From assembly GCA_028869255.1 (NCBI GenBank), contig CP110972.1, positions 3,973,001 through 4,037,000 on the forward strand: a stretch of 64,000 bases of DNA, read 5' to 3'. This stretch comes from Pseudomonas poae. Lineage in GTDB: Bacteria > Pseudomonadota > Gammaproteobacteria > Pseudomonadales > Pseudomonadaceae. The stretch's first letter is position 1; the number at the start of each line of letters is the position of its first letter. Positions 1 to 8,712 of the stretch are shown piece by piece. The notes below the pieces were generated by a model. It was not told the origin of the DNA and ran no database searches. It saw only the letters and a list, made by a program, of their open reading frames with translations. A program made the translations under genes and the position numbers.

Positions 1-20
1 GGGCCCTACGTACAGGACTA

Positions 21-575
21 TTACTTATGCAGCTTACTGAAGCGACTCGATAGCACTGCAGCTTCGGTAGTTTCCCAAGCTTCAGGATCAGACGTAGCGT
101 TGAACATCACCAATGCCCTCCACAGGAAAAAGGCCGCAACCAAGCTCGACTCAATTACTGCAAATACCGTGGTGGTATACATATAATCTGAATTTTCTCC
201 AAATAAGAAAAGCACTGGAAATAAAGAGGCGATCCACCCGGCGACGAAAGTTAAGCAAAATGCGATGGCTGCAGTGACCATCAGGAAAATCGGAACTTGA
301 TATCTATACTGGGTTGCAAATGATTTCTCGCCGTTTTGCTTCGCCAGGCCGTACAAGATGCCTGTGTTTTTTTCTTTGTCATTGTTTCTTTTAAACAAGC
401 CATACAAAGTTACACTCTCGCCGACCTCTAGCTCTTCGTAAAGCTTGTTCGACACTTGCAAATTCGGGATAACTGCACCGTCAATGCTGACTTTAGCTTT
501 ATGTCCGCCGTTCATTCGATCAATAGATCGAACGTAGTCAACTTTTCCTGAAACTTTCACGCAATCGAACTTCAT
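21..575 (-). CDS. Hypothetical membrane protein
   Basis: I do not recognise this 184-residue protein. The first 90 residues are soluble and rich in beta-forming residues. They are followed by a hydrophobic stretch at about residues 92-125 and a second at about 135-160, so it is probably an inner-membrane protein with two or three spans and a cytoplasmic N-terminal domain. The tail is short and polar. I chose the ATG at 575; the GTG one codon upstream is a poorer start. It stands alone on the minus strand, divergent from the XRE regulator to its right. The left end of the window cuts off its downstream neighbour. Confidence 0.6.
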   Translation of the reverse strand: MKFDCVKVSGKVDYVRSIDRMNGGHKAKVSIDGAVIPNLQVSNKLYEELEVGESVTLYGLFKRNNDKEKNTGILYGLAKQNGEKSFATQYRYQVPIFLMVTAAIAFCLTFVAGWIASLFPVLFLFGENSDYMYTTTVFAVIESSLVAAFFLWRALVMFNATSDPEAWETTEAAVLSSRFSKLHK

Positions 576-856
576 CACTCACTATCCCTGCCTTCGCTTA
601 AAAAAGTGGATCTGGTTCTTGCCAAGACGTCGCTCAGTGACGATTGCAGGCAGGCCTACGCGGGCCATAAACGTCGGACTTGACGAGCGCGTCTCCCATC
701 GAGACGTCACTGGCCGTGTCTTAGGTGCTGCTCTCATGACCAATCCATCACCAATCCAAACATCCCGCCGCTATGATCAAACGACTGCCTGGCAAACCAT
801 ATGCCACGATAATATCACTATGGTCTGTTTATCGAAACACGCTTGCCGTGGCTCTA

Positions 857-872
857 TCCTCAGTTTTGAGGA
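857..872 (+). promoter_or_regulatory. Inverted repeat just upstream of XRE gene (candidate autoregulatory operator)
   Basis: TCCTCA-GTTT-TGAGGA is a perfect 6-bp inverted repeat that ends 8 bases before the ATG of the XRE gene. Position and symmetry suit an autorepression operator. It could also act as a hairpin close to the start codon. The rest of the 579-880 stretch shows no gene. Confidence 0.35.
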
Positions 873-880
873 TCCGACTC

Positions 881-1348
881 ATGCATCTGAAAGAAGCGCT
901 GGCAGGAGCATTGCGCGGAGCTCGTGCTCATCAGGGTTTGAATTACGAAGAGTTGGCGGGGGCAACGCACAGAACGTACGTGGGGAAGCTTGAGCAGGCC
1001 CGAGCGAACGCGACGTTGGAGAAACTGGACGAGATCGCTGACTACTTAGGTCTCGACCTTTTAACTATGGTCACTCTTGCCATTGCTGCGCAGGGTGACG
1101 AACTTCCTTCCGAGGCTTTGCACCGTACTGCCCTGCGAATCAGGGAATTCGAGTTGTCTGGAGGGTGGCAGTTAGTAGAGGAGCAATTCCGTGATGGAAA
1201 GCTCATCAAGCGCTCACAGGGAAAGCCAAAGCAGCCGCTTAATGCGGAATACATTCGAGCCTTGAAAGCGCAAGGTTTCGACAGGAAAACAATCGCCGAA
1301 AAGCTCGGCGTTGCCAGAAGCACAGTCCAAAAATATTGGAATACCTGA
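881..1348 (+). CDS. XRE-family regulator with second C-terminal HTH
   Basis: This is a 155-residue DNA-binding protein. Residues 1-60 form a Cro/C1-type helix-turn-helix (ALRGARAHQGLNYEELAG, then THRTYVGKLEQ as the recognition-helix region). A linker of about 60 residues leads to a second HTH of resolvase or Hin type at about residues 125-153 (RKTIAEKLGVARSTVQKYW). Two relatives with the same N-terminal plan lie at 5895 and 57528. I chose the ATG at 881 because homology with those paralogues begins there (M-x-L-K/R-x-x), although the frame stays open to 773. Its role is probably local transcription control of an accessory element; the target is unknown. Confidence 0.75.
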   Translation: MHLKEALAGALRGARAHQGLNYEELAGATHRTYVGKLEQARANATLEKLDEIADYLGLDLLTMVTLAIAAQGDELPSEALHRTALRIREFELSGGWQLVEEQFRDGKLIKRSQGKPKQPLNAEYIRALKAQGFDRKTIAEKLGVARSTVQKYWNT

Positions 1349-1515
1349 GCCCCCAGAACATCAGCGATCCTTGACTCACCCTGGCGTAACCATCCCACTC
1401 GACCAACCGTTTCTCCTGCATTCGCTCATGCAGTTTCTGACGCGGTTTTGAGTGGTTGCTCTAACTTCGCAGAGGTAAGGTCTGCCCTCAACTAAAGAAG
1501 AGAGCAGGTGTTTTG

Positions 1516-1836
1516 ATGAAAAAAGTCTTTGGCGTAGCTTTGCTGCTAATTGTGGCGGATGCGCAGGCACAGACTGTGGAAGCGGAGATGACAAAGCTGA
1601 AGCAGCTTGCCGAAAGCTGTATCGCTTCACTTTCTACTCAGAACTGCGGCGCAACCACTTCCTGTAATGTGTTCAAGAGCTACAGCAGAGAATTGATGCC
1701 GGATGGCCCTGCTGGCTATTACGAGTTGCATGGCCCGGATAAGTCAATGAACCCTCAAAATGGAAAGCTGGTCAGCGAAGCAGTGAAAGCCGCTTCCAAG
1801 GCAAATAAGGCCGGAGAAAAGTGCAATCCGACGTAG
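1516..1836 (+). CDS. Small secreted (periplasmic) protein
   Basis: This 106-residue protein starts with a clear Sec signal peptide: MKK, a hydrophobic core, then AQAQ, with cleavage expected near residue 19. The mature part of about 87 residues is helical and polar. It has four cysteines, spaced as if for two disulfides, and a C-terminal Cys-Asn-Pro-Thr. I do not recognise the family. I chose the ATG at 1516 over the TTG at 1513. It is monocistronic, between the XRE gene and the broken phosphatase. A role in the periplasm is inferred only from the signal peptide. Confidence 0.6.
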   Translation: MKKVFGVALLLIVADAQAQTVEAEMTKLKQLAESCIASLSTQNCGATTSCNVFKSYSRELMPDGPAGYYELHGPDKSMNPQNGKLVSEAVKAASKANKAGEKCNPT

Positions 1837-2222
1837 CTGCTTTTGGATCTGCAGGGCCCATTCCTATGCGATTCAGGTGGCCTGATAGAAGTCTAGCGCC
1901 AGGCAGCTATCAGCCGGTTCCGTCCGTTTACGTAAAGCCCAGACACTCGAGCGACTGCTGAAGACAATCTGAGCAAATCGCGGTTTATGGCGCGCCCTAT
2001 CGGGTCGGCTGTCGTAAACCATGCCATGGCTGACGCCAAGTCATGGCCCTTTGGGCTTCCATCCTCGCGCCTCCGGCCTACTGGCCTGCGCGCTCCGCTT
2101 GCCCGAAAGCAATGGAGCGTAGTCATCCTGCTTGGTCATATTTCTGTTGGAAGGTGCGGTTGCCGGGGGACAATACGGTTTTGGTAGCCTGGAAGGTGGG
2201 CATTGAGGAAGGAACCCCGCGC
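1837..2222. other. Intergenic stretch without a convincing gene
   Basis: About 390 bases separate the small secreted protein from the phosphatase. Short open frames on both strands lack ribosome-binding sites and look like GC-driven noise. AGGAAGGA lies about 8 bases before the ATG at 2223 and serves the next gene. Confidence 0.4.
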
Positions 2223-3225
2223 ATGAGTCAGAAAGTCCTGAGGCTTCTACGGAACGAGGTCGGTCGCGACTTCGTTATCGGTGACATTCACTTCAAGTCG
2301 ATTGATCTATACAAAGGATTAATGAAGCTAGGTTTCGACAAAACTATCGACCGAGTCATTGGGGTGGGTGATCTCATAGATCGCGGGCCTGGAGTCCTCA
2401 ACGGTCTGAAGCTTCTTGGTGAGCCGTGGTTCTTCACCGTTCAAGGTAACCATGAGCAGATGCTTATCAAGGCTTACAGGGCAAACCCCAGCGCTCGTTA
2501 TGTAGCTCATGGTGCAGGCTGGTGGTCGGCCATCGCTGACGAATCGAAAGAGATGGTCATTGGGAAGCTCGAGAGCCTTCCCACAGTCATAGAAATCGAG
2601 TCCCCTCGCGGTTTGGTTGGCGTTGTTCATGCTGATGTCCCTGCCGGGATGTCATGGGTCGAGTTCACCCGAGACATATCAATCCCTGTTGTAGAAGAGA
2701 TCGCGCTATGGGGGGCGCGAGCGGATCAAAAAGCACCATCGAGAAGGTGTCAAAGGGGTCTGGCGTGTGTGCACGGGGCACACCTGGATTCCAGAGCCTG
2801 TTCGGCTAGGGAACGTTCTTGCACTTGATTGCACTGGAGGGGGTGAAGGGCCACTAGCTGTCTATTGCGTTCAGGCGGACACGATTTATGTGGAGGGGCG
2901 CCCCGTGTCACTTGACCAATCGGAGGCTGTTACCGAGCTACTGGACGAACTTGAGCAGGCTTTAGGTCATCTTAAGGCCACCACCAACGCTAACAAGCTA
3001 ATTGAGTCACAACGCTTGAGCCATGAGGCCGACGAGTTAGCTCGTCGAGTGAACACTACCTGGCTGACCTTGCGTTCGGAAATTAGCGATGTCCAGAAGT
3101 TACTTAACGCGCTTCACGGACTAAGCTTGCTCACCGGCGAACGAAGAGCAGCTAAGCTGGAAGAGCTGAAATTCAAGCATGCAGGCACCCAGATAGAGGG
3201 ACTGCTGTCGAGACTTCTTGATTGA
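2223..3225 (+). pseudogene. PPP-type metallophosphoesterase, frameshifted in a G run
   Basis: This is a phage-lambda/PrpA-like serine/threonine phosphatase. The first frame carries the metal motifs in order: GDIH, then GDLIDRG, then GNHE, then VVHAD. It breaks at a run of six G at 2710-2715. With five G the frame continues as WGRERIKKHH, through the next family motif (VCTGHT...PVRLGN) and into a helical C-terminal extension that stops at 3225, giving about 333 residues. The canonical GDIHG has Phe in place of the Gly. The ATG at 2223 has a good Shine-Dalgarno. As given, the product would be truncated after about 200 residues, without the last metal-binding His. The cause is either a real lesion or a homopolymer error. 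Confidence 0.8.
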
Positions 3226-3293
3226 AGGTTGGGTACCGGTAACCTTGGGGATCTAAGAGAAATAGTGGCCCAATCTGTACGAGTAGTTCGTAA

Positions 3294-4445
3294 ATGAAGC
3301 ATGTAAGACTAATACGACACGGAGAGAGTGCTGCTAACGCCGGCGAAGCCAGCCTGGATCACGCGAGCATCCCTCTTACGCCAAAGGGTGTTGAACAAGC
3401 GTGCCTAGTGGCCGGGTCATTCGTCCAGGCCCCAGATCTGATCGTTGCCTCGCCGTTCTCCCGAGCCCAAGCAACTGCAATGAAGACAGTGGCTGCTTTC
3501 TCTTCAGTACCATTTGAAACCTGGCCCATCCACGAATTTACCTATCTTGAGCCCGCACGGTGTATCAACACAACCGTCGCTGATCGGCGTGAATGGGTGG
3601 AGGCGTATTGGGCCAAAGCCGATCCTGGTTTCACGGATGGTGAAGGCGCTGAGTCATTTCTAGATTTCATAGCTAGAGCTCAGTCTTTCTTGGTGTGTCT
3701 TGCAGAGCATCCCGCCCAAGACATCGTTGCGTACTCTCATGGCCAGTTCATTAACGCTGTAGCCTGGCTGATAGAGCGCAAGACGCTCGGCATTGATGCC
3801 GGAGCTATGGTGAACTGGCGTGAGTATGAGATCGCGAACCACGTGCCCAATTGTGGTGGGTGCCTGCTTTCGAAAGATCCGGAGGAAGCCGGCTGGAGAG
3901 TAAGCCGGTCAGCCACTGAGGAGCCACGAATGGATGCCACTTGGCGCGTGCCAGGCAGAGCCTACCAAGCAGTTCGCGATCCCGAGCGTTTGCTCATTGA
4001 AAAGCGCGCCGAAGCTCTCTCAGCTGCAGGCTATCCGCTGCCAGATGATGATCCGGCTATGTACGCTGAGCAAAGGCTGGAAGAGGCCAGAGCGGCAGCT
4101 CGTTCATCCCAGGTAGGTAGCGTCAGCAATGACACTGCGGCTGAGCTCTCAGCGAGAGAGGTATGCCAAATATTGCGAGAGGTCACCTTCCAGCGACGGA
4201 TAATGACCAAGGTGAGTCAGACTTCTTGGGATGAGATTTATGCGGGCCATTTCGTTGTCAGCGTAGAAGGTTGGCGGATATCGATCTACAACGACTGTGA
4301 CACGCTCGACTACTGCGCAGAATGCGTAAGTCCGGAAGGACGGCGATGGTTGTTTGACGCAGGGGATCGATTTGGAGCGGATCCCATTGCGTTGCTCAGC
4401 ACATGGGAGCATCAGACGCTCGAGCGTCTCCTGAAAGCGCTCTAG
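3294..4445 (+). CDS. Histidine-phosphatase family protein fused to a small Pseudomonas C-terminal domain
   Basis: This is a 383-residue two-domain protein. Residues 1-200 are a phosphoglycerate-mutase-like histidine phosphatase: RHGES near residue 8 holds the phospho-accepting His, SPFSRAQAT supplies the second Arg, and AYSHGQ holds the second catalytic His. After a charged helical linker (about 210-285), residues 290-383 form a compact domain (LSAREVCQILREV to TWEHQTLERLLKAL) with a WDEIYAG...GWRISIYNDCDTLDYC core. This domain resembles a family I know as free-standing small proteins in Pseudomonas (recalled as DUF7693, not checked). The gene follows the broken phosphatase by 68 bases on the same strand. 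Its substrate is unknown, and the fusion is unusual. Confidence 0.7.
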   Translation: MKHVRLIRHGESAANAGEASLDHASIPLTPKGVEQACLVAGSFVQAPDLIVASPFSRAQATAMKTVAAFSSVPFETWPIHEFTYLEPARCINTTVADRREWVEAYWAKADPGFTDGEGAESFLDFIARAQSFLVCLAEHPAQDIVAYSHGQFINAVAWLIERKTLGIDAGAMVNWREYEIANHVPNCGGCLLSKDPEEAGWRVSRSATEEPRMDATWRVPGRAYQAVRDPERLLIEKRAEALSAAGYPLPDDDPAMYAEQRLEEARAAARSSQVGSVSNDTAAELSAREVCQILREVTFQRRIMTKVSQTSWDEIYAGHFVVSVEGWRISIYNDCDTLDYCAECVSPEGRRWLFDAGDRFGADPIALLSTWEHQTLERLLKAL

Positions 4446-4559
4446 GGAGCCAAGTTCGAGCGGGCCTCTACGAGGACGGCTGTCGTACAGGACAGTTCTA
4501 GGAGAAGGAGGCGATAAACGTTAAAGGGAGCAACCCTGTCGAAACGTCCTTTTCCTTAC

Positions 4560-4808
4560 TCAGCGGCGAAAGAGACGGTCTAGAACCAGCAGAGCAATTG
4601 CACCAATCGCGATTGCAGCAACTGGCTTCTCTTTGACGAACGCAGATACGCTGTCCAGCGCATCGCCATAGGTTTGAGTCAACTGACCAGCAGCTTGACG
4701 CCCGGCACCTTCAGCTTCCAGCTTCGAATCACCAAACAGTTTTCCGACTGCGCTCTGCGCTTTGCCGGCAACCTTTTCTACAACGCCTTCAACTTGTTCG
4801 CTCTTCAT
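4560..4808 (-). CDS. CsbD-like / DUF883-like stress protein
   Basis: This 82-residue protein has two parts. The N-terminal half (MKSEQVEGVVEKVAGKAQSA...GDSKLEAEG) follows the CsbD pattern of repeated VEGxxxKxxGK and GDxxLEAEG. The C-terminal half has a glycine/alanine-rich single membrane span (PVAAIAIGAIALLVLDRLF) like that of the DUF883 or ElaB proteins. It is probably a stress-induced protein anchored to the inner membrane. It is transcribed alone on the minus strand; 190 bases to its right are free for a promoter. Confidence 0.75.
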   Translation of the reverse strand: MKSEQVEGVVEKVAGKAQSAVGKLFGDSKLEAEGAGRQAAGQLTQTYGDALDSVSAFVKEKPVAAIAIGAIALLVLDRLFRR

Positions 4809-4995
4809 GATTCACCAAACCTTCGTGTGTGATTGAGTAACCCAGAAAAACCTGGGCTTGAAGCAACCTGCACAGAGTTAGGGGGACGGGCGTAATGATA
4901 AGTTCAAAGTTGATGAGCATCTGGATTTGTCCACAAAGCACCTAACCATTTCTTGTGCTGCGCTATGCTGAGCGTCCCTGAAGGAGATCAAGTCA

Positions 4996-5205
4996 ATGCC
5001 AAAGGAATATTCGCTGTCGGATGTACTGGAGCGGATGTATCAAAACCAGCTCGCTCTGGAGGCCGCCCTGATGGAGCTGACCCTCCACGTAGAAGCCCAC
5101 GGACACGCGGATGTAGGAAATAATGTACGTGGTGCTCTGGAGACAATCGGCGACAATGCGGGCCACATCAAGCAGGGGCTCGCCCGGCTAAAAAAGCTCC
5201 AATGA
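4996..5205 (+). CDS. Small hypothetical protein, first of a two-gene operon
   Basis: This is a 69-residue, almost entirely helical protein of unknown function. Its body (residues 8-30 and 45-66) is amphipathic and could form a coiled coil or helical bundle. An AAGGAGATCAAG ribosome-binding site lies immediately upstream. The stop overlaps the start of the next gene in an ATGA, so the two are almost certainly co-translated. Confidence 0.6.
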   Translation: MPKEYSLSDVLERMYQNQLALEAALMELTLHVEAHGHADVGNNVRGALETIGDNAGHIKQGLARLKKLQ

Positions 5206-5678
5206 CCCCGCCGCTCTTTGATTTTGATCTCAAACGCATTTCCCGCACGCACTACATCACTGGCAAGGCCGCGATCAACTTTCCGCACGCTAGAAGCACT
5301 ACAGGTGGGTCGCATTTTCTGTCCTACTTCGACCGGGATTCAGGCGTGGCAAAAGTGTCGCTTGCAGGTATTCACTATCCTGATACCACCGACTTCTTTG
5401 GTGACGCTGGAATATGCGACGTTACCGACCAGTTGGCGAGGCTAGGATGGGCATCAGAAGGCAAACGCCTCTTCGTGGCCGATCATTACCGAGCGGCTTC
5501 CGACATGATCGTGAAGTGGGCAATGAGCGGTTCCAGGCACTGCAATGTCGAGGTAGCTGAATGGTTTCCAACCAAAGTAGAAAAACAGCTGCTGCTCGTA
5601 ACTCTTGAGATGGGAAAGCAAAAGCTCTTCGAGCTAGGTATGCTGAAACAAGTGGAGGCCTGGCTAAGCTCGCAATAG
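5202..5678 (+). CDS. Hypothetical protein, second of a two-gene operon
   Basis: This is a 158-residue soluble protein of a family I do not recognise. Its N-terminal half is beta-rich (FDLKRISRTHYITGKAAINFP, then SHFLSYFDRDSGVAKVSLAGIHYP) and its C-terminal half helical. There is no signal peptide or membrane span. It is translationally coupled to the helical protein before it through a 4-base overlap, so the two may form a complex, though that is inference only. Confidence 0.55.
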   Translation: MTPPLFDFDLKRISRTHYITGKAAINFPHARSTTGGSHFLSYFDRDSGVAKVSLAGIHYPDTTDFFGDAGICDVTDQLARLGWASEGKRLFVADHYRAASDMIVKWAMSGSRHCNVEVAEWFPTKVEKQLLLVTLEMGKQKLFELGMLKQVEAWLSSQ

Positions 5679-5894
5679 ATCAATCAAGACGGCAGATGGA
5701 AATCACAGCAGTCCCGGTAGCGTTAGAGTACGTAGCCCAACTCAGTGCGCATAGTTCCAGCGAGCTACAAGGTTCATCTCGGAGTCTCTAGAGCATGAAA
5801 CCCAGGCATACCGTGATAGGCTTCGATTTGGCTAGAATTGCTCGTCCCAACGTATGCAAACTCACAGGGACTGACTCAAATCAGGAACGCGTAT

Positions 5895-6299
5895 ATGTCG
5901 CTCAAAAAAGCTTTCGCTGCTGTGCTTAAAGCGATGCGCGCTGGTCGGGGGCTGACCCAGAAAAACCTGGCAGAAGTCAGCAGTCGGACATATGTCTCGA
6001 AACTAGAACGCGCTCAATCAAGTCCAACTTTAGAGATGATCACCGCGCTAAGTGGGCCACTCGACGTGAACCCTCTGACTTTAGTAGCCATTACTCTTTG
6101 TGCCGAGTCAGGGCAATCAGTTAGCGCTTTGCTACGTCGTACACAAGAGGAACTCTCGAATCTCGCCAATGAAGGAGTTCTCAAAAACCTGGCAATTTCG
6201 TCGTGTGATGAATTGCTAGTGCCACGCCCCTCTACTAAGCCATCAGGAAATCGCTCAGTGACGAACGCACAGCAGGGAGAATTCTGTTTTGCAGGATAG
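5895..6299 (+). CDS. XRE-family regulator, short form lacking the C-terminal HTH
   Basis: This 134-residue paralogue of the regulators at 881 and 57528 keeps the N-terminal Cro/C1 HTH (MSLKKAFAAVLKAMRAGRGLTQKNLAE, then SSRTYVSKLERAQSSPTL) and the following NPLTLVAITL helix. The C-terminal third (about residues 95-134) is low in structure and lacks the second HTH seen in the other two. I chose the ATG at 5895 by alignment with the paralogues; the frame is open from 5838. The tail may have lost the second domain through a frameshift or deletion. Confidence 0.7.
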   Translation: MSLKKAFAAVLKAMRAGRGLTQKNLAEVSSRTYVSKLERAQSSPTLEMITALSGPLDVNPLTLVAITLCAESGQSVSALLRRTQEELSNLANEGVLKNLAISSCDELLVPRPSTKPSGNRSVTNAQQGEFCFAG

Positions 6300-6619
6300 A
6301 CGATCCTCCATGCAGCAACTCCTTATCGTCTACGGTTTTGTGGCAGCGCACGCTGAAGGACGCAAACTAAAGGAAATTGTACAGCCGAGTCTTCTCTCAA
6401 ACCACACCATAAAAGGCGATGAATTGTAGCGGTGCAAGTTCACGCACGATTAACGTTCGACTGAAAGCTCTTAGCGAGCTCAATGACAGCATTATTACCG
6501 GCCCGGCTGACCTTTAATAATCGAAAAATACACATTAAGAAAACTCTGTCATTTCGAGACATACCAAACACGAGCCTAAAACTATAGAGTGCATCAACTA
6601 TTTACCTATCGGCGTTTTT
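6300..6619. other. Gap without a recognisable gene
   Basis: These 320 bases are AT-richer than their neighbours towards the right end. They hold no open frame with start signals and no clear hairpin terminator. The last 100 bases probably contain the promoter of the thioesterase gene. Confidence 0.35.
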
Positions 6620-7171
6620 ATGAATCTCTGGTTTCGACTCCTTCTCATGCTGCTGCGCCGACCTTGGCGTCGCCCAGTACAAGCACTTGAATCAACATTC
6701 ATCCGAATGCGTGTTTGGCCTCTGGATCTGGACTTTAATCAGCACGTTACTAACGGAAGATATTTCACACTGGCAGATGTCGGACGCATGGATTTCGTTT
6801 TGCGAACTGGAGCATACCGGGTAGCTATTAAAACAAAATCTCTACCAATCGTAGGGGATGCCTGGGGGAAATTTCGAAGAGAGCTCAGACTTTTTGAAGT
6901 TTTTGAAATCCATACCAAGATGCTGGGGTGGGACGAGAAATGGATTTTCATGGAGCATCGGTTTATCAGCAAAGGCAAAGTGATCGGTGTAGTGGTGATG
7001 CGCGGTCTATTTCGATCAGCGAAAGGTAATATTTCACCAGTCGAATTCGTTCAAGAGTTGAGGCTAGCCGAAAAGTCTCCAGATATGCCTAAATGGCTTA
7101 CGTGCTGGTCAGATAGCTGTGACGCCATGAGTTACCAACTCAGGGAAGATGAAAGCATGAAGGATCAATAG
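6620..7171 (+). CDS. Hotdog-fold thioesterase family protein
   Basis: This 183-residue protein resembles 4-hydroxybenzoyl-CoA-type and THEM6-like acyl-CoA thioesterases. A hydrophobic or basic N-terminus (residues 1-22, LWFRLLLMLLRRPWRRP) may attach it to the membrane. The hotdog signature DLDFNQHVTNGRYFTLADVGRMDF follows at about residues 36-59, where Asp36 or Asp38 with Asn/His forms the usual active-site loop. Central strands (FEVFEIHTKMLGWDEKWIFMEHRF) complete the fold. It is a single gene with its own terminator at 7219-7241. The substrate is probably an acyl-CoA of unknown type. Confidence 0.75.
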   Translation: MNLWFRLLLMLLRRPWRRPVQALESTFIRMRVWPLDLDFNQHVTNGRYFTLADVGRMDFVLRTGAYRVAIKTKSLPIVGDAWGKFRRELRLFEVFEIHTKMLGWDEKWIFMEHRFISKGKVIGVVVMRGLFRSAKGNISPVEFVQELRLAEKSPDMPKWLTCWSDSCDAMSYQLREDESMKDQ

Positions 7172-7218
7172 CAAAGATAAGCTGAAAGATTAAACAGGCT
7201 CATAGCTATCATAAAAAG

Positions 7219-7241
7219 AAGGTCTTCTGAAAGAAGACCTT
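7219..7241. terminator. Rho-independent terminator, probably bidirectional
   Basis: A perfect stem AAGGTCTTCT / AGAAGACCTT encloses a GAA loop, with an A-rich flank on the left (AAAAAG) and TTAAA on the right. It lies between the thioesterase gene (plus) and the aminotransferase gene (minus), which converge here. Confidence 0.75.
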
Positions 7242-7274
7242 AAACGCAGTGCTAAATCGCGCAGCGGGAAGCAA

Positions 7275-8627
7275 TCAAACCCATTTAGCGCCGATCACCT
7301 TCTCGATAGAAAAGGTAAGAATCTCAATCAGCTTGTCGACGTCAGCATTGGTGTAATTCAGTGAGGGAGCAAAGCCGAGGATATCGTCGGCAAAAGCACG
7401 GAATACAAGCCCCTCGCTAAACGCGTGGGCCAAGATCTTCTGCCCGATTTTCAAGCTCGGGTCTGGCTTGGCTCGTGTCTGCTTGTCTGCAACAAGCTCT
7501 ACGCCCGCCAGCATGCCCTGCCCCCGCACCTGCCCTACTACGGCTAGCGCGTCGAGGCTACGCAGTCTTTCCTGGAAATACTCACCAACAGCTTTGCCAT
7601 TTTCCAAGAGACCGGTTTCGTACAAATCCAGCGTGGCGTTGGCAATTGCCGCGCTGACAGGATGTCCGGCGTAGGTTTGGCCATGACCAAACGGCGTACC
7701 GTCAGAGCCAGCCTCCGCGATTGCGGCATAGATACTATCGGAGATGATAGTTGCGCCCATGGGCGCGTACCCTGAGGTCAGGCCTTTCGCGAGTGTCAAG
7801 ATATCTGGACTAACACCTTCATGCTCGCAAGCGAACATTGGGCCAGTACGACCAAATCCAGTAATCACCTCATCAACGATCATCAGGATGCCGAGTTTGT
7901 CACAGGTCTCGCGCACTGCTTTCAGATAACCAGTAGGAGGAACAATCACCCCACCAGAGCCAATGATGGGCTCGCAGATGAACGCGGCCACTTTTTCTTT
8001 GCCAATTTCTCGCACTTTGCTCTCAAGTGCCGCAACGGTCGCTTGCAGTACCGATACCTCATCTGGGCCGGCACTATGTCGGTAAGTGTAAGGCGCTTCA
8101 ATGTGATGCTGGGTAGGAGCAGGTACATCAAAATAGCGATGGAATACTGGAAGTGCGGTAAGTCCGCTGCCCAAGGCTGAGGAGCCGTGATAGCCACGCT
8201 GCACTGCAATGAAGTGCTTTTTTTCAGGTTTTCCGATCGCATTGAAGTAATAGCGTACCGTTCGGATCGCTGTGTCTACAGCATCTGAACCGCCCTGCCC
8301 GAAAATAACGTGGTTCAAGCCAGAAGGCGCCAGGCTTGCTAAACGATGGGCTAGCTCAATTGCAGGCTCGCTACCGAAACCGAAATAACCGGTCGCGTAA
8401 GGTAGGACTTCAAGCTGCTTCCTTGCGGCCTCAATGATCGTCGGCTGCCCGTAACCGGCGTTCACACACCAGAGGCCCGAGAAGGCATCTTGAACCCGAT
8501 GACCGTTCACATCCACAAGGTGAATCCCGTCCGCACTTTTCCAGGCACATACGCCCTTTGCCTGGTGATCCATCAGGGCAGTCACAGGGTGAACCCAGTG
8601 TTGATCTTTTTTCTGAAGGTTGTTCAT
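7275..8627 (-). CDS. Class III PLP aminotransferase (omega-transaminase, polyamine/putrescine:pyruvate type)
   Basis: This 450-residue enzyme belongs to the SpuC-like branch of class III aminotransferases. Visible hallmarks are GQGGSDAVDTAIR (phosphate-binding loop), GYHGSS, the Asp of IVDEVITGFGRTG, the catalytic Lys in LAKGLTSGYAPMGA, and HGQTYAGHPV. The family moves the amino group from a diamine or omega-amino acid to pyruvate and leaves a semialdehyde. The dehydrogenase encoded 85 bases upstream in the same operon would oxidise that product. I chose the ATG at 8627, preceded by GAGAGAT; the 37 codons upstream look non-coding. The exact substrate (putrescine, GABA, beta-alanine or another) cannot be told from sequence. 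Confidence 0.85.
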   Translation of the reverse strand: MNNLQKKDQHWVHPVTALMDHQAKGVCAWKSADGIHLVDVNGHRVQDAFSGLWCVNAGYGQPTIIEAARKQLEVLPYATGYFGFGSEPAIELAHRLASLAPSGLNHVIFGQGGSDAVDTAIRTVRYYFNAIGKPEKKHFIAVQRGYHGSSALGSGLTALPVFHRYFDVPAPTQHHIEAPYTYRHSAGPDEVSVLQATVAALESKVREIGKEKVAAFICEPIIGSGGVIVPPTGYLKAVRETCDKLGILMIVDEVITGFGRTGPMFACEHEGVSPDILTLAKGLTSGYAPMGATIISDSIYAAIAEAGSDGTPFGHGQTYAGHPVSAAIANATLDLYETGLLENGKAVGEYFQERLRSLDALAVVGQVRGQGMLAGVELVADKQTRAKPDPSLKIGQKILAHAFSEGLVFRAFADDILGFAPSLNYTNADVDKLIEILTFSIEKVIGAKWV

Positions 8628-8712
8628 ACGATCTCTCAATAAAACACGCTTAGCGGATTCCCTCTGCCTCAAACAGATTTGAGTAAAGAGCTCACTCATC
8701 AAATTAGGGGTG

